Source: Actinocatenispora sp036503555
GTDB taxonomy: Bacteria; Actinomycetota; Actinomycetes; Mycobacteriales; Micromonosporaceae
Direction: 5' to 3'
Assembly: GCA_036503555.1 (NCBI GenBank)
Contig: DASXWQ010000093.1
Span: forward strand, 17,197 to 81,196
DNA: 64,000 bases
Made by a program: the position numbers and the translations under genes. Below, one piece after another: positions 33,342-41,255 of the stretch. The number at the start of each line of letters is the position of its first letter. Within the stretch, counting starts at the first letter, position 1. A model generated the notes under the pieces. The model made no database searches. It was given only the letters and a program-made list of their open reading frames with translations, and was not told where the DNA came from.

Positions 33342-34730
33342 ATGCAGGTGAGTTGCGTGGACACCCTGGTCGAACGGCTGACGGCGATCGTCGGTGCCGC
33401 ACACGTCCGCACCGCCGCCGGCGAGCTGGAGGTGTACGCGCGGGACGCCACGCCGCTGTTCCACCACCGGCCCGACGTGGTGGTCTTCCCCGGCGGCACC
33501 GCCGAGGTCGCCGACGTGCTGCGGCTCGCGACCGAGCTGAAAGTGCCCGTCGTACCGCGCGGCGCCGGGTCGAACCTGTGCGCCGCGACCGTACCGCTGG
33601 CCGGCGGGATCGTGCTGGTGCTCACCCGGCTCGACGAGATCCTGGAGGTCTCCGGCCCCGAACTGCTGGCCCGGGTCCAGCCCGGCGTGTCGACGCAGGC
33701 GCTCGCCACCGCCGCCGCCGCGCAGGGCCTCCTCTACGTCCCGGACCCCGGCTCCAAGGTCGTCTCCACCGTCGGCGGCAACGTCGCCACCTGCGCGGGC
33801 GGGCTGCGCGGCCTCAAGTACGGCGTCACCCGCAACTACGTGCTCGGCCTCGAAGTCGTGCTGGCGACCGGCGAGGTGATCCGCACCGGCGGCCGGCTCT
33901 GGAAGGACGTCGCCGGCTACGACCTGACCCGGCTGCTCACCGGCTCCGAAGGCACCCTCGGCGTGATCACCGAGGTCACCGTCGCCCTGGTACCCGCGCC
34001 CGCGGCGACCCGCACCGGCGTCGCGTACTTCGCCGACCTGGCGGCGGCCGGGCGCGCCGTCGACGCCGTCATCGGCGCCGGGATCACGCCCGCCACCTGC
34101 GAGTTCCTCGACCGTACGTGTGTCGCGGCGGTCGAGGACTACGCGCACCTCGGGCTCGACACCGAAGCCGGCGCGCTGCTGCTGTTCGGCGACGACGGCG
34201 ACCCGGCGGTCGTCGACTCCAGCCTCGCCCGCATCGGCGACGTCTGCACCGAGCACGGAGCCAGCGGCGTCACGCTGGCCGCCGACGTCGCCGCGTCCGA
34301 GGAACTGCTCGCCGCGCGCCGCTGCTCGCTGCCCGCGCTGTCCCGTCTCGGCTCCCTGACGATCCTGGAGGACGCGACCGTGCCGCGGCCCCGGCTCGCC
34401 GAGATGGCCGACCGGATCACCGACATCGCCGCCCGGCACCGCCTCACCATCGGCACGTTCGGCCACGCCGGCGACGGCAACCTGCACCCCACCTGCGTAC
34501 TCGACGCCACCGACACGGATGCCGTCGGGCGCTCGCACGAGGCGTTCGCTGAGATCTTCGGCGCCGCGATCGACCTCGGCGGCACGATCACCGGCGAGCA
34601 CGGCGTCGGCGCCGCGAAGCTGCCGTACCTGGAACGCCGGCTCGGCGCGGACCAGATGGCTCTGTTGAGCCGGATCAAGGCCGCGTTCGACCCCGCCGGA
34701 ATCCTCAACCCCGGAAAGCTGGGCACATGA
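33342..34730 (+). CDS. glcD: Glycolate oxidase FAD subunit
   Basis: A 462-aa FAD enzyme of the GlcD family. The FAD-binding PP-loop reads VPRGAGSNLCAATVPLAGGI, then VLYVPDPGSKVVSTVGGNVA type residues (LLYVPDPGSKVVSTVGGNVA), LTGSEGTLGVITEVTVALVP and the C-terminal GHAGDGNLHPTCV and GEHGVGAAKLPYL. It oxidises glycolate (or D-lactate) to glyoxylate or pyruvate, passing electrons to GlcF. Its TGA overlaps the ATG of a 13-codon mini-ORF (34727), which overlaps the start of glcF. Confidence 0.92.
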   Translation: MQVSCVDTLVERLTAIVGAAHVRTAAGELEVYARDATPLFHHRPDVVVFPGGTAEVADVLRLATELKVPVVPRGAGSNLCAATVPLAGGIVLVLTRLDEILEVSGPELLARVQPGVSTQALATAAAAQGLLYVPDPGSKVVSTVGGNVATCAGGLRGLKYGVTRNYVLGLEVVLATGEVIRTGGRLWKDVAGYDLTRLLTGSEGTLGVITEVTVALVPAPAATRTGVAYFADLAAAGRAVDAVIGAGITPATCEFLDRTCVAAVEDYAHLGLDTEAGALLLFGDDGDPAVVDSSLARIGDVCTEHGASGVTLAADVAASEELLAARRCSLPALSRLGSLTILEDATVPRPRLAEMADRITDIAARHRLTIGTFGHAGDGNLHPTCVLDATDTDAVGRSHEAFAEIFGAAIDLGGTITGEHGVGAAKLPYLERRLGADQMALLSRIKAAFDPAGILNPGKLGT

Positions 34731-34768
34731 GTACCGCCGACGCACTCGCCTCCGCGGAGGCGGCGTGA
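34727..34768 (+). repeat. 38-bp coupled-leader unit between glcD and glcF
   Basis: ATG 34727 overlaps the glcD stop (ATGA) and opens MSTADALASAEAA, whose TGA (34766-34768) overlaps the GTG start of glcF at 34765. It matches the IclR leader unit at 8764-8805 at about 38 of 43 bases including the GGAGG before the next start. Translation would pass from glcD through the mini-ORF to glcF. Confidence 0.7.
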
Positions 34769-35901
34769 GTACCGCGTCCGACATGCACGGGGGGAACGTG
34801 TTCGACCCGGACCTGTTGAGCCGGTGCATGTCGTGCGGGTTCTGCCTGCCGTCGTGCCCGACGTACCGGCTGACGGGGGAGGAGGCGTCCTCGCCGCGGG
34901 GCAGGATCACGCTGATGCGGGCCGTGCAGGAGGGCCGGCTCGACGTCACCGACCCGACCGTGCTGGGACAGTCGCAGTTCTGCCTGGGCTGCCGGGCCTG
35001 CGAGCCGGTCTGCCCGGCGGGCGTCCAGTACGGCGACCTGCTGGAGGAGTGGCGCGACACCGTCTGGCAGGGCCGCGACCGCCCGGTACTCGCGAAGCTG
35101 CTGATGCTGATGATGTCCCGGCTCGGCATGCTCGGCATCACCCTCGCCGGCATCGTCCGCCGTGCCGCCGCCGCGCCACGTCGCGAGGCCCGCGTACCGG
35201 GCGGCGGGGCACAGCTGATGCTCGGCTGCGTCGAGCGGGTGCTGTACCCGAAGGTGTCCCGCGCGGCGCGCCGCGCGGACCCGACGCTCGTCGCGCCGCA
35301 CACCCAGGGCTGCTGCGGCGCGCTGCACGCCCACAACGGGGAGTCGGCCCAGGGCAGGCGGATGGCGCGCCGGCTCGGCCGGCAGCTGCCCGGCACGATC
35401 GTCACCACCTCCGGCGGTTGCGCCGCGCACCTCGCCGCCGAGCTCGGCGCCGACCGGGTGCAGGAGTTCTCCGCCTGGCTCGCCGCCGGGCACGGCCCCG
35501 ACCCGGCCGACCTGACGCCGGTCCACGTCGACGCGGCGGGCCGCATCGTCCCCGCGGACCGTCCCGGCGCGCGCCGGGTACGCCTCGGCCTCCAGGACTC
35601 GTGCCACCTGCGCAACGCGCTCGGCGTCTGGCGCGAACCGCGCGACGTGCTCGGCCGTATCGGCGACTACGTCGAGGTACCCGACGCCGGTGCCTGCTGC
35701 GGCGCCGCCGGCTCGTACTCGGTGCTACGCCCGGACGACTCCCGCCGGGTCCTCGCCCCGAAACTCGCCGCGATCGCCGAGCTCGACCTCGACTTCCTCG
35801 TCGTCGTCAACCCCGGCTGCTACCGCCAGATGGCGGCCGGCCTCCGCGGCACCCGTACCCGCGTCATCCACCTTGCCGAGCTGCTCACCCACGCCCTCTG
35901 A
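34765..35901 (+). CDS. glcF: Glycolate oxidase iron-sulfur subunit
   Basis: A 378-aa protein with two 4Fe-4S ferredoxin motifs near the N-terminus (CMSCGFCLPSCPTYR and CLGCRACEPVCPAG) and two CCG domains: LGCVERVL ... GCCGALHAHNG and DSCHLRN ... DAGACCGAAGSYS. This is the GlcF/LutA-type subunit that accepts electrons from GlcD and hands them to the membrane quinone pool. Starts at GTG 34765, reached by overlapping stops from glcD through the mini-ORF. Its end overlaps the convergent DUF429 gene by 17 bases. Confidence 0.93.
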   Translation: MSTASDMHGGNVFDPDLLSRCMSCGFCLPSCPTYRLTGEEASSPRGRITLMRAVQEGRLDVTDPTVLGQSQFCLGCRACEPVCPAGVQYGDLLEEWRDTVWQGRDRPVLAKLLMLMMSRLGMLGITLAGIVRRAAAAPRREARVPGGGAQLMLGCVERVLYPKVSRAARRADPTLVAPHTQGCCGALHAHNGESAQGRRMARRLGRQLPGTIVTTSGGCAAHLAAELGADRVQEFSAWLAAGHGPDPADLTPVHVDAAGRIVPADRPGARRVRLGLQDSCHLRNALGVWREPRDVLGRIGDYVEVPDAGACCGAAGSYSVLRPDDSRRVLAPKLAAIAELDLDFLVVVNPGCYRQMAAGLRGTRTRVIHLAELLTHAL

Positions 35902-36709
35902 CCGGCCGCCCCTGTTCGGCGCGGGCCGGCGCGATGATGGTCGCCGCCGCGCCGGCCGACTCGGCCAGTGTGGGACCCAGCACCTGGCAGCGGTCGGGGC
36001 CGTGGCGGTGCCAGAGCGCGGCCGTCCAGGCGCACAGCACCGCGTCGATGAGGTCCTCCCGATGCTTGTACGCCACGGTGGCCGTCGGCGACGGCGCCCG
36101 CGCGAGGTCAGCGGTGGTCGGGTGGCTGTCGAGGACCAACGGCGGATCGGCGTCCCGAAGGCCGCCGAGCCGCACGATCAGGTCGTCGCATACCTCGGCC
36201 CGGGTCACGCGCCAGCCGGGCGCCGCCCGCCTGGGCCGCCGCTTGTACGCCGGGCGGCGCTGTTCGTAGCCGAGTTCGGCGGCCCCGACGAGCGTCGTGT
36301 ACGGGTAGCACTCGGACACCCGCCGCGCCGCCCCGTCGACGTCGACACGGCCGTCGTCGTACACCCAGCCGGTCGTGGCCAGGGCGCCCAGCAGCCGTAC
36401 CCCGGCGAGGCGCGGGGTGGCCTGGTTCGTGCTGTTCGCCGACACGTACCACCGGCCGTAGCGTTGGCCGACCTGGCGTTCGCAGAGCCGTTGGCCGCGC
36501 GGGTTGTCCACGAGCAGCGGCGCGTCGACGAAGAGCACCGTGTCCTCGTCCCTCGCGTGACGCTCGATCCAGTCGACCGTCTCCGCGACGCCGCGCGTCC
36601 AGCCGGCGGCGAGCACGGTGCCCGCCGCGTCGAGCGCGGCGACGCCGGTCTCGTTGACCCGGCCCGCCCCGTCCGCCCAGGCGAGGTCGACGCCGAGGTA
36701 GGTGGCCAT
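35885..36709 (-). CDS. DUF429 family protein
   Basis: A 274-aa protein beginning MATYLGVDLAWADGAGRVNE. The RNase H-like start (GVDLAW), VLFVDAPLLVDNPRGQRLCE, the CYPYTTLVG strand and the late YKHREDLIDAVLCAW with an acidic pair are typical of DUF429, a proposed RNase H-fold nuclease of unknown target. The substrate is not known. It is convergent with glcF with a 17-base overlap of 3' ends and divergent from ltrA. Confidence 0.85.
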   Translation of the reverse strand: MATYLGVDLAWADGAGRVNETGVAALDAAGTVLAAGWTRGVAETVDWIERHARDEDTVLFVDAPLLVDNPRGQRLCERQVGQRYGRWYVSANSTNQATPRLAGVRLLGALATTGWVYDDGRVDVDGAARRVSECYPYTTLVGAAELGYEQRRPAYKRRPRRAAPGWRVTRAEVCDDLIVRLGGLRDADPPLVLDSHPTTADLARAPSPTATVAYKHREDLIDAVLCAWTAALWHRHGPDRCQVLGPTLAESAGAAATIIAPARAEQGRPVRGRG

Positions 36710-36869
36710 GCCCTGGTCGTACCACGGGAGTTGGGCGGTGCGCATCGACCGTGTGTCCCGTGCACACGGCGTGCGGTGGATCCCGGTGTGGCCCGCGCGA
36801 CCTATCCGGCGCGCGGACGGCGGCGCAGGTCGGGGCGGTGTGGCCGGGACTGTGGCAGCATCTCGGGGC

Positions 36870-38036
36870 GTGACTGGCGTGGGGGTGTGGGTACGGCGGA
36901 TGGCGGGTCGTGACCCGGGGGAGGAGCACCGCGCGTCGACCCCGCTGGAGCTGCTGTTCGACCTGTGTTTCGTGGTGGCGGTGGCGCAGGCGGCGGGGCA
37001 GTTGCACCACGGCCTGGCGGCGGGGCGTTCGGTGGCGATCCTCGGGTACGCGATGGTGTTCTTCGCGATCTGGTGGGCGTGGATGAACTTCACGTGGTTC
37101 GCCTCGGCGTACGACACGGACGACGTGTTCTACCGGCTGATGACGCTGGTGCAGATCGCGGGCGGGCTGGTGTTGGCGGCGGGGGTGCCGCGGGCGTTCG
37201 AGCACTACGACTTCACGGTGATCACCGCCGGGTACGTGGTGATGCGGGCGGCGCTGGTCGTGCAGTGGCTGCGCGCCGCGCGCCAGGACCCGCTGCGGCG
37301 TGCCGCCACCGTGCGGTACGCGCTCGGGGTGGCGGCCGTGCAGGTCGGCTGGGTGCTGCGGCTGTTGCTGCCGGCGCCCGCCGCGTACGTCGGGTTCGCG
37401 GTGCTGGTCGTCGCGGAGCTGGCGGTGCCGGCGTGGGCGGAGGGCCGCGGCCGCATGACGAGCTGGCACCCGGGGCACATCAACGAGCGGTACGGGTTGT
37501 TCACGCTGATCGTGCTCGGCGAGTGTGTGTCGGCCGCGTCGCTGGCGGTGCAGTCGGCCGTCACCGACCGCGGGCTGTCGGGCGACCTGCTGCTGACGGC
37601 GGCCGGCGGCCTGGTCCTGCTGTTCGGCCTGTGGTGGCTGTACTTCAAGCACGAGGCGACGGCCGCGCTGCGGATCAGCATGGTCACGAACCTGCTGTGG
37701 GGGTACGCGCACTGGGTGATCTTCGCTGCGGTGGCCGCGGTGGGTGCCGGCCTGTCGCTGGCGGCGGAGGGCAGCGAGATCCCGCCGGCGGCGACGGCCG
37801 CGGCGATCGCCGTACCGGTCGTGGCGTACCTGGTGGTCAACGGCTTGTTGCAGCACCGGCTGCGGCCGGGTTCGGTGCCGCTGGCGCCGCTGGTGGTGGC
37901 GGCGGTGCTGATCCTGGCGACGGCGGCCGTGGCGGGCCCGCTGGGCGTACCCGTGGCGGTGGTGGTGATCGCCGTGCTCGTCGCCGCCCTGGTCGCCTTC
38001 GGTGTCGTGACCACGCACCGGGCCGCCACCCACTGA
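36870..38036 (+). CDS. ltrA: Low temperature requirement protein A (LtrA family)
   Basis: A 388-aa membrane protein with about twelve helices. The family signature HRASTPLELLFDLCFVVAVA at the N-terminus, IWWAWMNFTWFASAYDTDDV and GHINERYGLFTLIVLGECV are all present. LtrA proteins were found in cold-growth mutants of Listeria; their activity is not known. A start at ATG 36903 is also possible; GTG 36870 gives a slightly longer N-terminus. Confidence 0.88.
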   Translation: MTGVGVWVRRMAGRDPGEEHRASTPLELLFDLCFVVAVAQAAGQLHHGLAAGRSVAILGYAMVFFAIWWAWMNFTWFASAYDTDDVFYRLMTLVQIAGGLVLAAGVPRAFEHYDFTVITAGYVVMRAALVVQWLRAARQDPLRRAATVRYALGVAAVQVGWVLRLLLPAPAAYVGFAVLVVAELAVPAWAEGRGRMTSWHPGHINERYGLFTLIVLGECVSAASLAVQSAVTDRGLSGDLLLTAAGGLVLLFGLWWLYFKHEATAALRISMVTNLLWGYAHWVIFAAVAAVGAGLSLAAEGSEIPPAATAAAIAVPVVAYLVVNGLLQHRLRPGSVPLAPLVVAAVLILATAAVAGPLGVPVAVVVIAVLVAALVAFGVVTTHRAATH

Positions 38037-38160
38037 GCGCCGCGGTCGCCCGGCGACGGCGGTGAACGGGACGGCCGGGGCCGTATCGGCCGATGGCCGG
38101 GCACCGTCCGCGGACCGGTACGGTGTGCGTGCCGTCGGACGACCACAGGAGCCCCAGGCC

Positions 38161-39105
38161 GTGCACGAGATCGCCGTGTTCTCAGGGTCCGCCCATCCCG
38201 AGCTGGCTACGGAGATCTGCCAGCATCTTGAGGTACCACTGCATCCCGCGCGGGTGACCCGCTTCGCCAACGACTGCCTCGAGGTGCAGTTGCAGGCGAA
38301 CTGCCGCGAGCGCGACGTGTACCTGGTGCAGCCGCTCGTCCCGCCGGTGCAGGAGAACCTGGTCGAGCTGCTGCTGATGGCGGACGCGGCGCGGGGCGCT
38401 TCGGCGGCGCGGACCACGGTCGTGATGCCGCACTACGCGTACGCCCGGTCGGACAAGAAGGACGCACCGCGGATCTCGATCGGCGCCCGGCTGGTCGCGG
38501 ACCTGCTGGTGACGGCCGGGGTGGACCGGGTGCTGACGATGACGCTGCACTCGCCGCAGGTGCACGGCTTCTTCGGGGTACCGGTGGATCACCTGCACGC
38601 GCTGCGCGAGCTGGCGGAGCACTTCCGCAAGTACGACCTGAGCAACACGGTGGTCGTGTCGCCGGACCTGGGCAACGCGAAGCCGGCGTCGGCGTTCGCC
38701 CGGTTGTTGGGTGTTGGCGTGGCGGCGGGGGCGAAGCAGCGGTTCTCGGACGACCGGGTGGAGATCACGTCGGTGATCGGCGACGTGTCCGGCCGGGACG
38801 TGATCGTGCTGGACGACGAGATCGCCCGCGGTAGCACGATCCTGGAGCTGCTGGACCGGCTGCGGGAGCTGTCGGTCCGCTCGGTCCGCGTCGCCTGTAC
38901 GCACGGCCTGTTCGCCGCGGGTGCGCTGGACCGGCTGGCCGGCCAGCCCGACGTGGCGGAGATCGTGTGTACGAACACGGTTCCGGTGCCGCACGAGTTG
39001 CGTACCGACAAGCTGCGGGTGCTGTCGATCGCGCCGGCGCTGGCCGAGGCGATGCGCCGGATCCACAACGGCGAGTCGGTCAGCGCGCTGTTCGACACCC
39101 CCTGA
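38161..39105 (+). CDS. prs: Ribose-phosphate pyrophosphokinase (divergent paralogue)
   Basis: A 314-aa protein from GTG 38161 (AGGAG upstream). The class I PRPP synthase frame is evident: IAVFSGSAHPELATEICQHL, FANDCLEVQLQANCRERDVY, MPHYAYARSDKKDAPRISIG and HSPQVHGFFGVPVDHL. The PRPP loop reads IVLDDEIARGSTILELL and not DDMIDTAGT, and the catalytic flexible loop (PDLGNAKPASAFARLLGVGV) lacks the usual GGV-x-RA-x2-A. It is therefore a divergent second type found in actinobacteria; activity as PRPP synthase is probable but unproven. Confidence 0.85.
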   Translation: MHEIAVFSGSAHPELATEICQHLEVPLHPARVTRFANDCLEVQLQANCRERDVYLVQPLVPPVQENLVELLLMADAARGASAARTTVVMPHYAYARSDKKDAPRISIGARLVADLLVTAGVDRVLTMTLHSPQVHGFFGVPVDHLHALRELAEHFRKYDLSNTVVVSPDLGNAKPASAFARLLGVGVAAGAKQRFSDDRVEITSVIGDVSGRDVIVLDDEIARGSTILELLDRLRELSVRSVRVACTHGLFAAGALDRLAGQPDVAEIVCTNTVPVPHELRTDKLRVLSIAPALAEAMRRIHNGESVSALFDTP

Positions 39106-39122
39106 CGTACGGCGGGCCCCGC

Positions 39123-39142
39123 GGTCTCCGTCGCGGGAGACC
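39123..39142 (+). terminator. Hairpin after prs
   Basis: GGTCTCC at 39123-39129 pairs with GGAGACC at 39136-39142 around a GC-rich loop, extended by one G-C pair on each side. It lies 18 bases after the prs stop. Confidence 0.5.
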
Positions 39143-39155
39143 GGGGACCGGCGGG

Positions 39156-39262
39156 TCAGCGGGCGAACGGGTCGACGCCCGGTACGCCGGGGAACGGGTC
39201 GCGTCGGTGTCGACGACGGTGGTGCCGTCGATGCCGTCGCCATCGAAGTCGTACTCGGTCAT
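39156..39262 (-). pseudogene. Small Asp/Gly EF-hand-like ORF, possibly frameshifted
   Basis: From ATG 39262 with a GAGGAGG ribosome site the frame reads MTEYDFDGDGIDGTTVVDTD, a calcium-loop-like start. In the frame ending at 39156 the sequence continues DPFPGVPGVDPFAR, which looks like the natural end. A one-base change near 39200 joins the two. Uncorrected, the first frame runs on to 39080 into the prs 3' end. The good ribosome site argues for expression of at least the N-terminal part. Confidence 0.35.
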
Positions 39263-39426
39263 GGTGTCCTCCTCGGGTCGGTGGCTCGACCGTAGACGGC
39301 GGGCGGCGGGCTGATTCTCCTCGTTTCGTGCCACCGGGCGGCGCGGTGCGGTTCGTTGCGGGGGATGTGCGTGGACGGCGGAAACCGTTGCGCCGAGCGC
39401 CTTTCCGGATGTCGTGCCGTGCTGAT

Positions 39427-39466
39427 CTGTCCACTGTGGACAGTGTCGTCGCGTCCACTGTGGACG
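39427..39466. promoter_or_regulatory. Two copies of palindrome GTCCACTGTGGAC upstream of chitinase
   Basis: CTGTCCACTGTGGACAG (39427-39443, perfect) and CGTCCACTGTGGACG (39452-39466, perfect) have centres 24 bases apart, close to two and a quarter helix turns. They lie about 75-110 bases upstream of the candidate promoter of the GH18 gene. The same palindrome recurs elsewhere in the window. Confidence 0.55.
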
Positions 39467-39539
39467 GAGGACGGGTGTTGACGCCGCCCCGGCCGTACGG
39501 TAAACAAACCTAACATTTGAAATGCGGTGTTTTGCCGCG

Positions 39540-39567
39540 TTGACGCGGGTTGCCGGATGCGTACCCT
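39540..39567 (+). promoter_or_regulatory. Candidate SigA-type promoter of the chitinase gene
   Basis: TTGACG (39540-39545) and TACCCT (39562-39567) with 16-base spacing lie about 40 bases before the ATG at 39609, downstream of an AT-rich stretch (39500-39530). Confidence 0.45.
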
Positions 39568-39608
39568 CTCGTGGTCCGGCGCCCGAGACCGTACGAAGGG
39601 GAGGCTCC

Positions 39609-40589
39609 ATGCTCAGAAGACGGTGGTGGACCGCGTTGGCACTGACGATCGGCGCCGCGGGCGCGGTCGTACTCGGCACCGGTGAACCCGGTCTCGCCGC
39701 CGCGCCGGCGGCCGTGGCGCCGTACGTCGACATGTCGAACTCGCAGGTCGGGCTGCTCGACCAGGCGACCGGCGCGGGGCTGAAGGCGTACACGGCGGCG
39801 TTCGTGATCGGGTCCGGCTGCAACCAGATCTGGGGCGACACGCTGCCCGTCGGCAACGACCCGAACGTCGACGGCGAGATCGACAAGGCGCGGTCCGAGG
39901 GCGCCGAGCCGATCATCTCCTCCGGTGGCGCTGCCGGCCTGCCGCTCGCCTGGACCTGCACCGACCAGGGCGCGATCGTCGCCGGCTACCAGAAGCTGAT
40001 CGACGCGTACCACGTGTCCGCGCTCGACTTCGACATCGAGGGCGCCGCGATCGCCGACACCGCCTCGATCCAGCGCAACATGCAGGCGCTGAAGACGGTG
40101 AAGGACAACAACTCCGGGCTCACCGTCTCGGTCACCCTGCCGGTCCTGCCGAACGGCCTCACCGGCGACGGCGTCAACCTGGTCGCCGCGGCGCACTCGG
40201 CCGGGCTCAAGCTCGACGTCGTCAACATCATGACGATGGACTACTACCAGGGCAACCAGGACATGGGGCAGGCCGCGATCGAGGCCGCCAAGGCCACCCT
40301 GGACCAGATCCAGGGCGTCGACGGCAGCTACTCGTACGCGAACATCGGGGTCACGCCGATGATCGGCACCAACGACGACAACTCGACGTTCAGCCTCGAC
40401 AACGCGCGTTCGCTGGTGTCGTGGGCCGGTTCGGTGCATGTGGCGCGGCTGGCGTTCTGGTCGGTGAACCGGGACCAGTCCTGCGGATCGGTCGCCGGTG
40501 ACGTGCATCCGGACGCGTCCTCGACGTGCAGCGGCGTGAGCCAGAACCCGCTCGACTTCACGAAGGCGTTCCTCGCGTACGGCGGCTGA
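39609..40589 (+). CDS. Secreted GH18 chitinase-like glycosidase
   Basis: A 326-aa exported protein with a signal peptide (MLRRRWWTALALTIGAAGAV, cleavage near AAA at about 32) and one GH18 domain. The catalytic DxxDxDxE motif reads ALDFDIEG, with Glu144 as acid. Further barrel features are VNIMTMDYY and ARLAFWSVNRDQ. No carbohydrate-binding or fibronectin module is present. It likely cleaves chitin or related GlcNAc polymers outside the cell. The ATG at 39609 follows GGGGAGG. Two palindromic sites upstream may control it. Confidence 0.9.
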   Translation: MLRRRWWTALALTIGAAGAVVLGTGEPGLAAAPAAVAPYVDMSNSQVGLLDQATGAGLKAYTAAFVIGSGCNQIWGDTLPVGNDPNVDGEIDKARSEGAEPIISSGGAAGLPLAWTCTDQGAIVAGYQKLIDAYHVSALDFDIEGAAIADTASIQRNMQALKTVKDNNSGLTVSVTLPVLPNGLTGDGVNLVAAAHSAGLKLDVVNIMTMDYYQGNQDMGQAAIEAAKATLDQIQGVDGSYSYANIGVTPMIGTNDDNSTFSLDNARSLVSWAGSVHVARLAFWSVNRDQSCGSVAGDVHPDASSTCSGVSQNPLDFTKAFLAYGG

Positions 40590-40610
40590 GCCACCGCCCA
40601 CTGTGGAGTG

Positions 40611-41255
40611 TCAGGGCCTGGTCCCGTTCAGGTACGCGAGAACCGCGAGCACCCGGCGGTTGTCGTCGTCGGACGGGGCCAGGTCCAGCTTCGTGAAGAT
40701 GTTCGTCGTGTACTTGCTGACCGCGCCCTCGCTCAGGTGCAGCCCCGCCGCGATCGCCGCGTTCGACCGGCCCTCCGCCATCAGCCCCAGCACCTCCCGT
40801 TCCCGCGCGGTGAGCCGGGTCAGCGGCTGGTGGGTGAGCAGCTTCGCGATCACGTCCGGGTCCATCGCGGTACCGCCGGCGGCGACCCGGCGTACCGCGT
40901 CGACGAACTGCTCGGAGTTGAACACCCGGTCCTTCAACAGGTATCCCACGCCACCCGCACCGTCGGCCAGCAGCTCCCGCGCGTACAGCTGCTCGACGTG
41001 CGCGGAGAGCACCAGCACGGGCAGGCCGGGCCGGTTGCGGCGGGCGGTGAGCGCGGCCTGGAGACCCTCGTCGGTGAACGTCGGCGGCAGCCGCACGTCG
41101 ACGACGGCGACGTCCGGCGGGTCCTCGGTGGCGAGCGCCGCCGCCAGGTCCGTGCCGTCGTCCACGGCGGCGATCACGTCGAAGCCGTGCGCGCGCAGCA
41201 GGTGGGTCAGTCCCTCCCGGAGGAGGTAGAGGTCTTCGGCGAGGACAACGCGCAC
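40611..41255 (-). CDS. NarL/LuxR-type response regulator
   Basis: A 214-aa regulator from GTG 41255. Receiver domain 1-125: RVVLAEDLYLLREGLTHLLR, phosphorylatable Asp in VAVVDVRLPPTFTDEG, and the Lys in GGVGYLLKDRV. C-terminal LuxR HTH: LTAREREVLGLMAEGRSNAA, IAAGLHLSEGAVSKYTTNIF. It overlaps the sensor kinase gene by 49 bases and forms a two-component system with it. Palindrome core CCACTGTGG lies at 40598, just beyond its stop. Confidence 0.95.
   Translation of the reverse strand: MRVVLAEDLYLLREGLTHLLRAHGFDVIAAVDDGTDLAAALATEDPPDVAVVDVRLPPTFTDEGLQAALTARRNRPGLPVLVLSAHVEQLYARELLADGAGGVGYLLKDRVFNSEQFVDAVRRVAAGGTAMDPDVIAKLLTHQPLTRLTAREREVLGLMAEGRSNAAIAAGLHLSEGAVSKYTTNIFTKLDLAPSDDDNRRVLAVLAYLNGTRP

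Noticed and set aside
28125..35615. A 2496-codon open frame on the minus strand
   Set aside because: It is a shadow of glnE, the membrane protein and glcDF; composition is Arg/Pro/His-rich with no domain, as expected opposite high-GC genes.
39427..39466. DnaA boxes marking a replication origin
   Set aside because: The halves resemble TGTCCAC, but there is no cluster, no dnaA/dnaN and no AT-rich unwinding region; a regulatory or structural palindrome is simpler.
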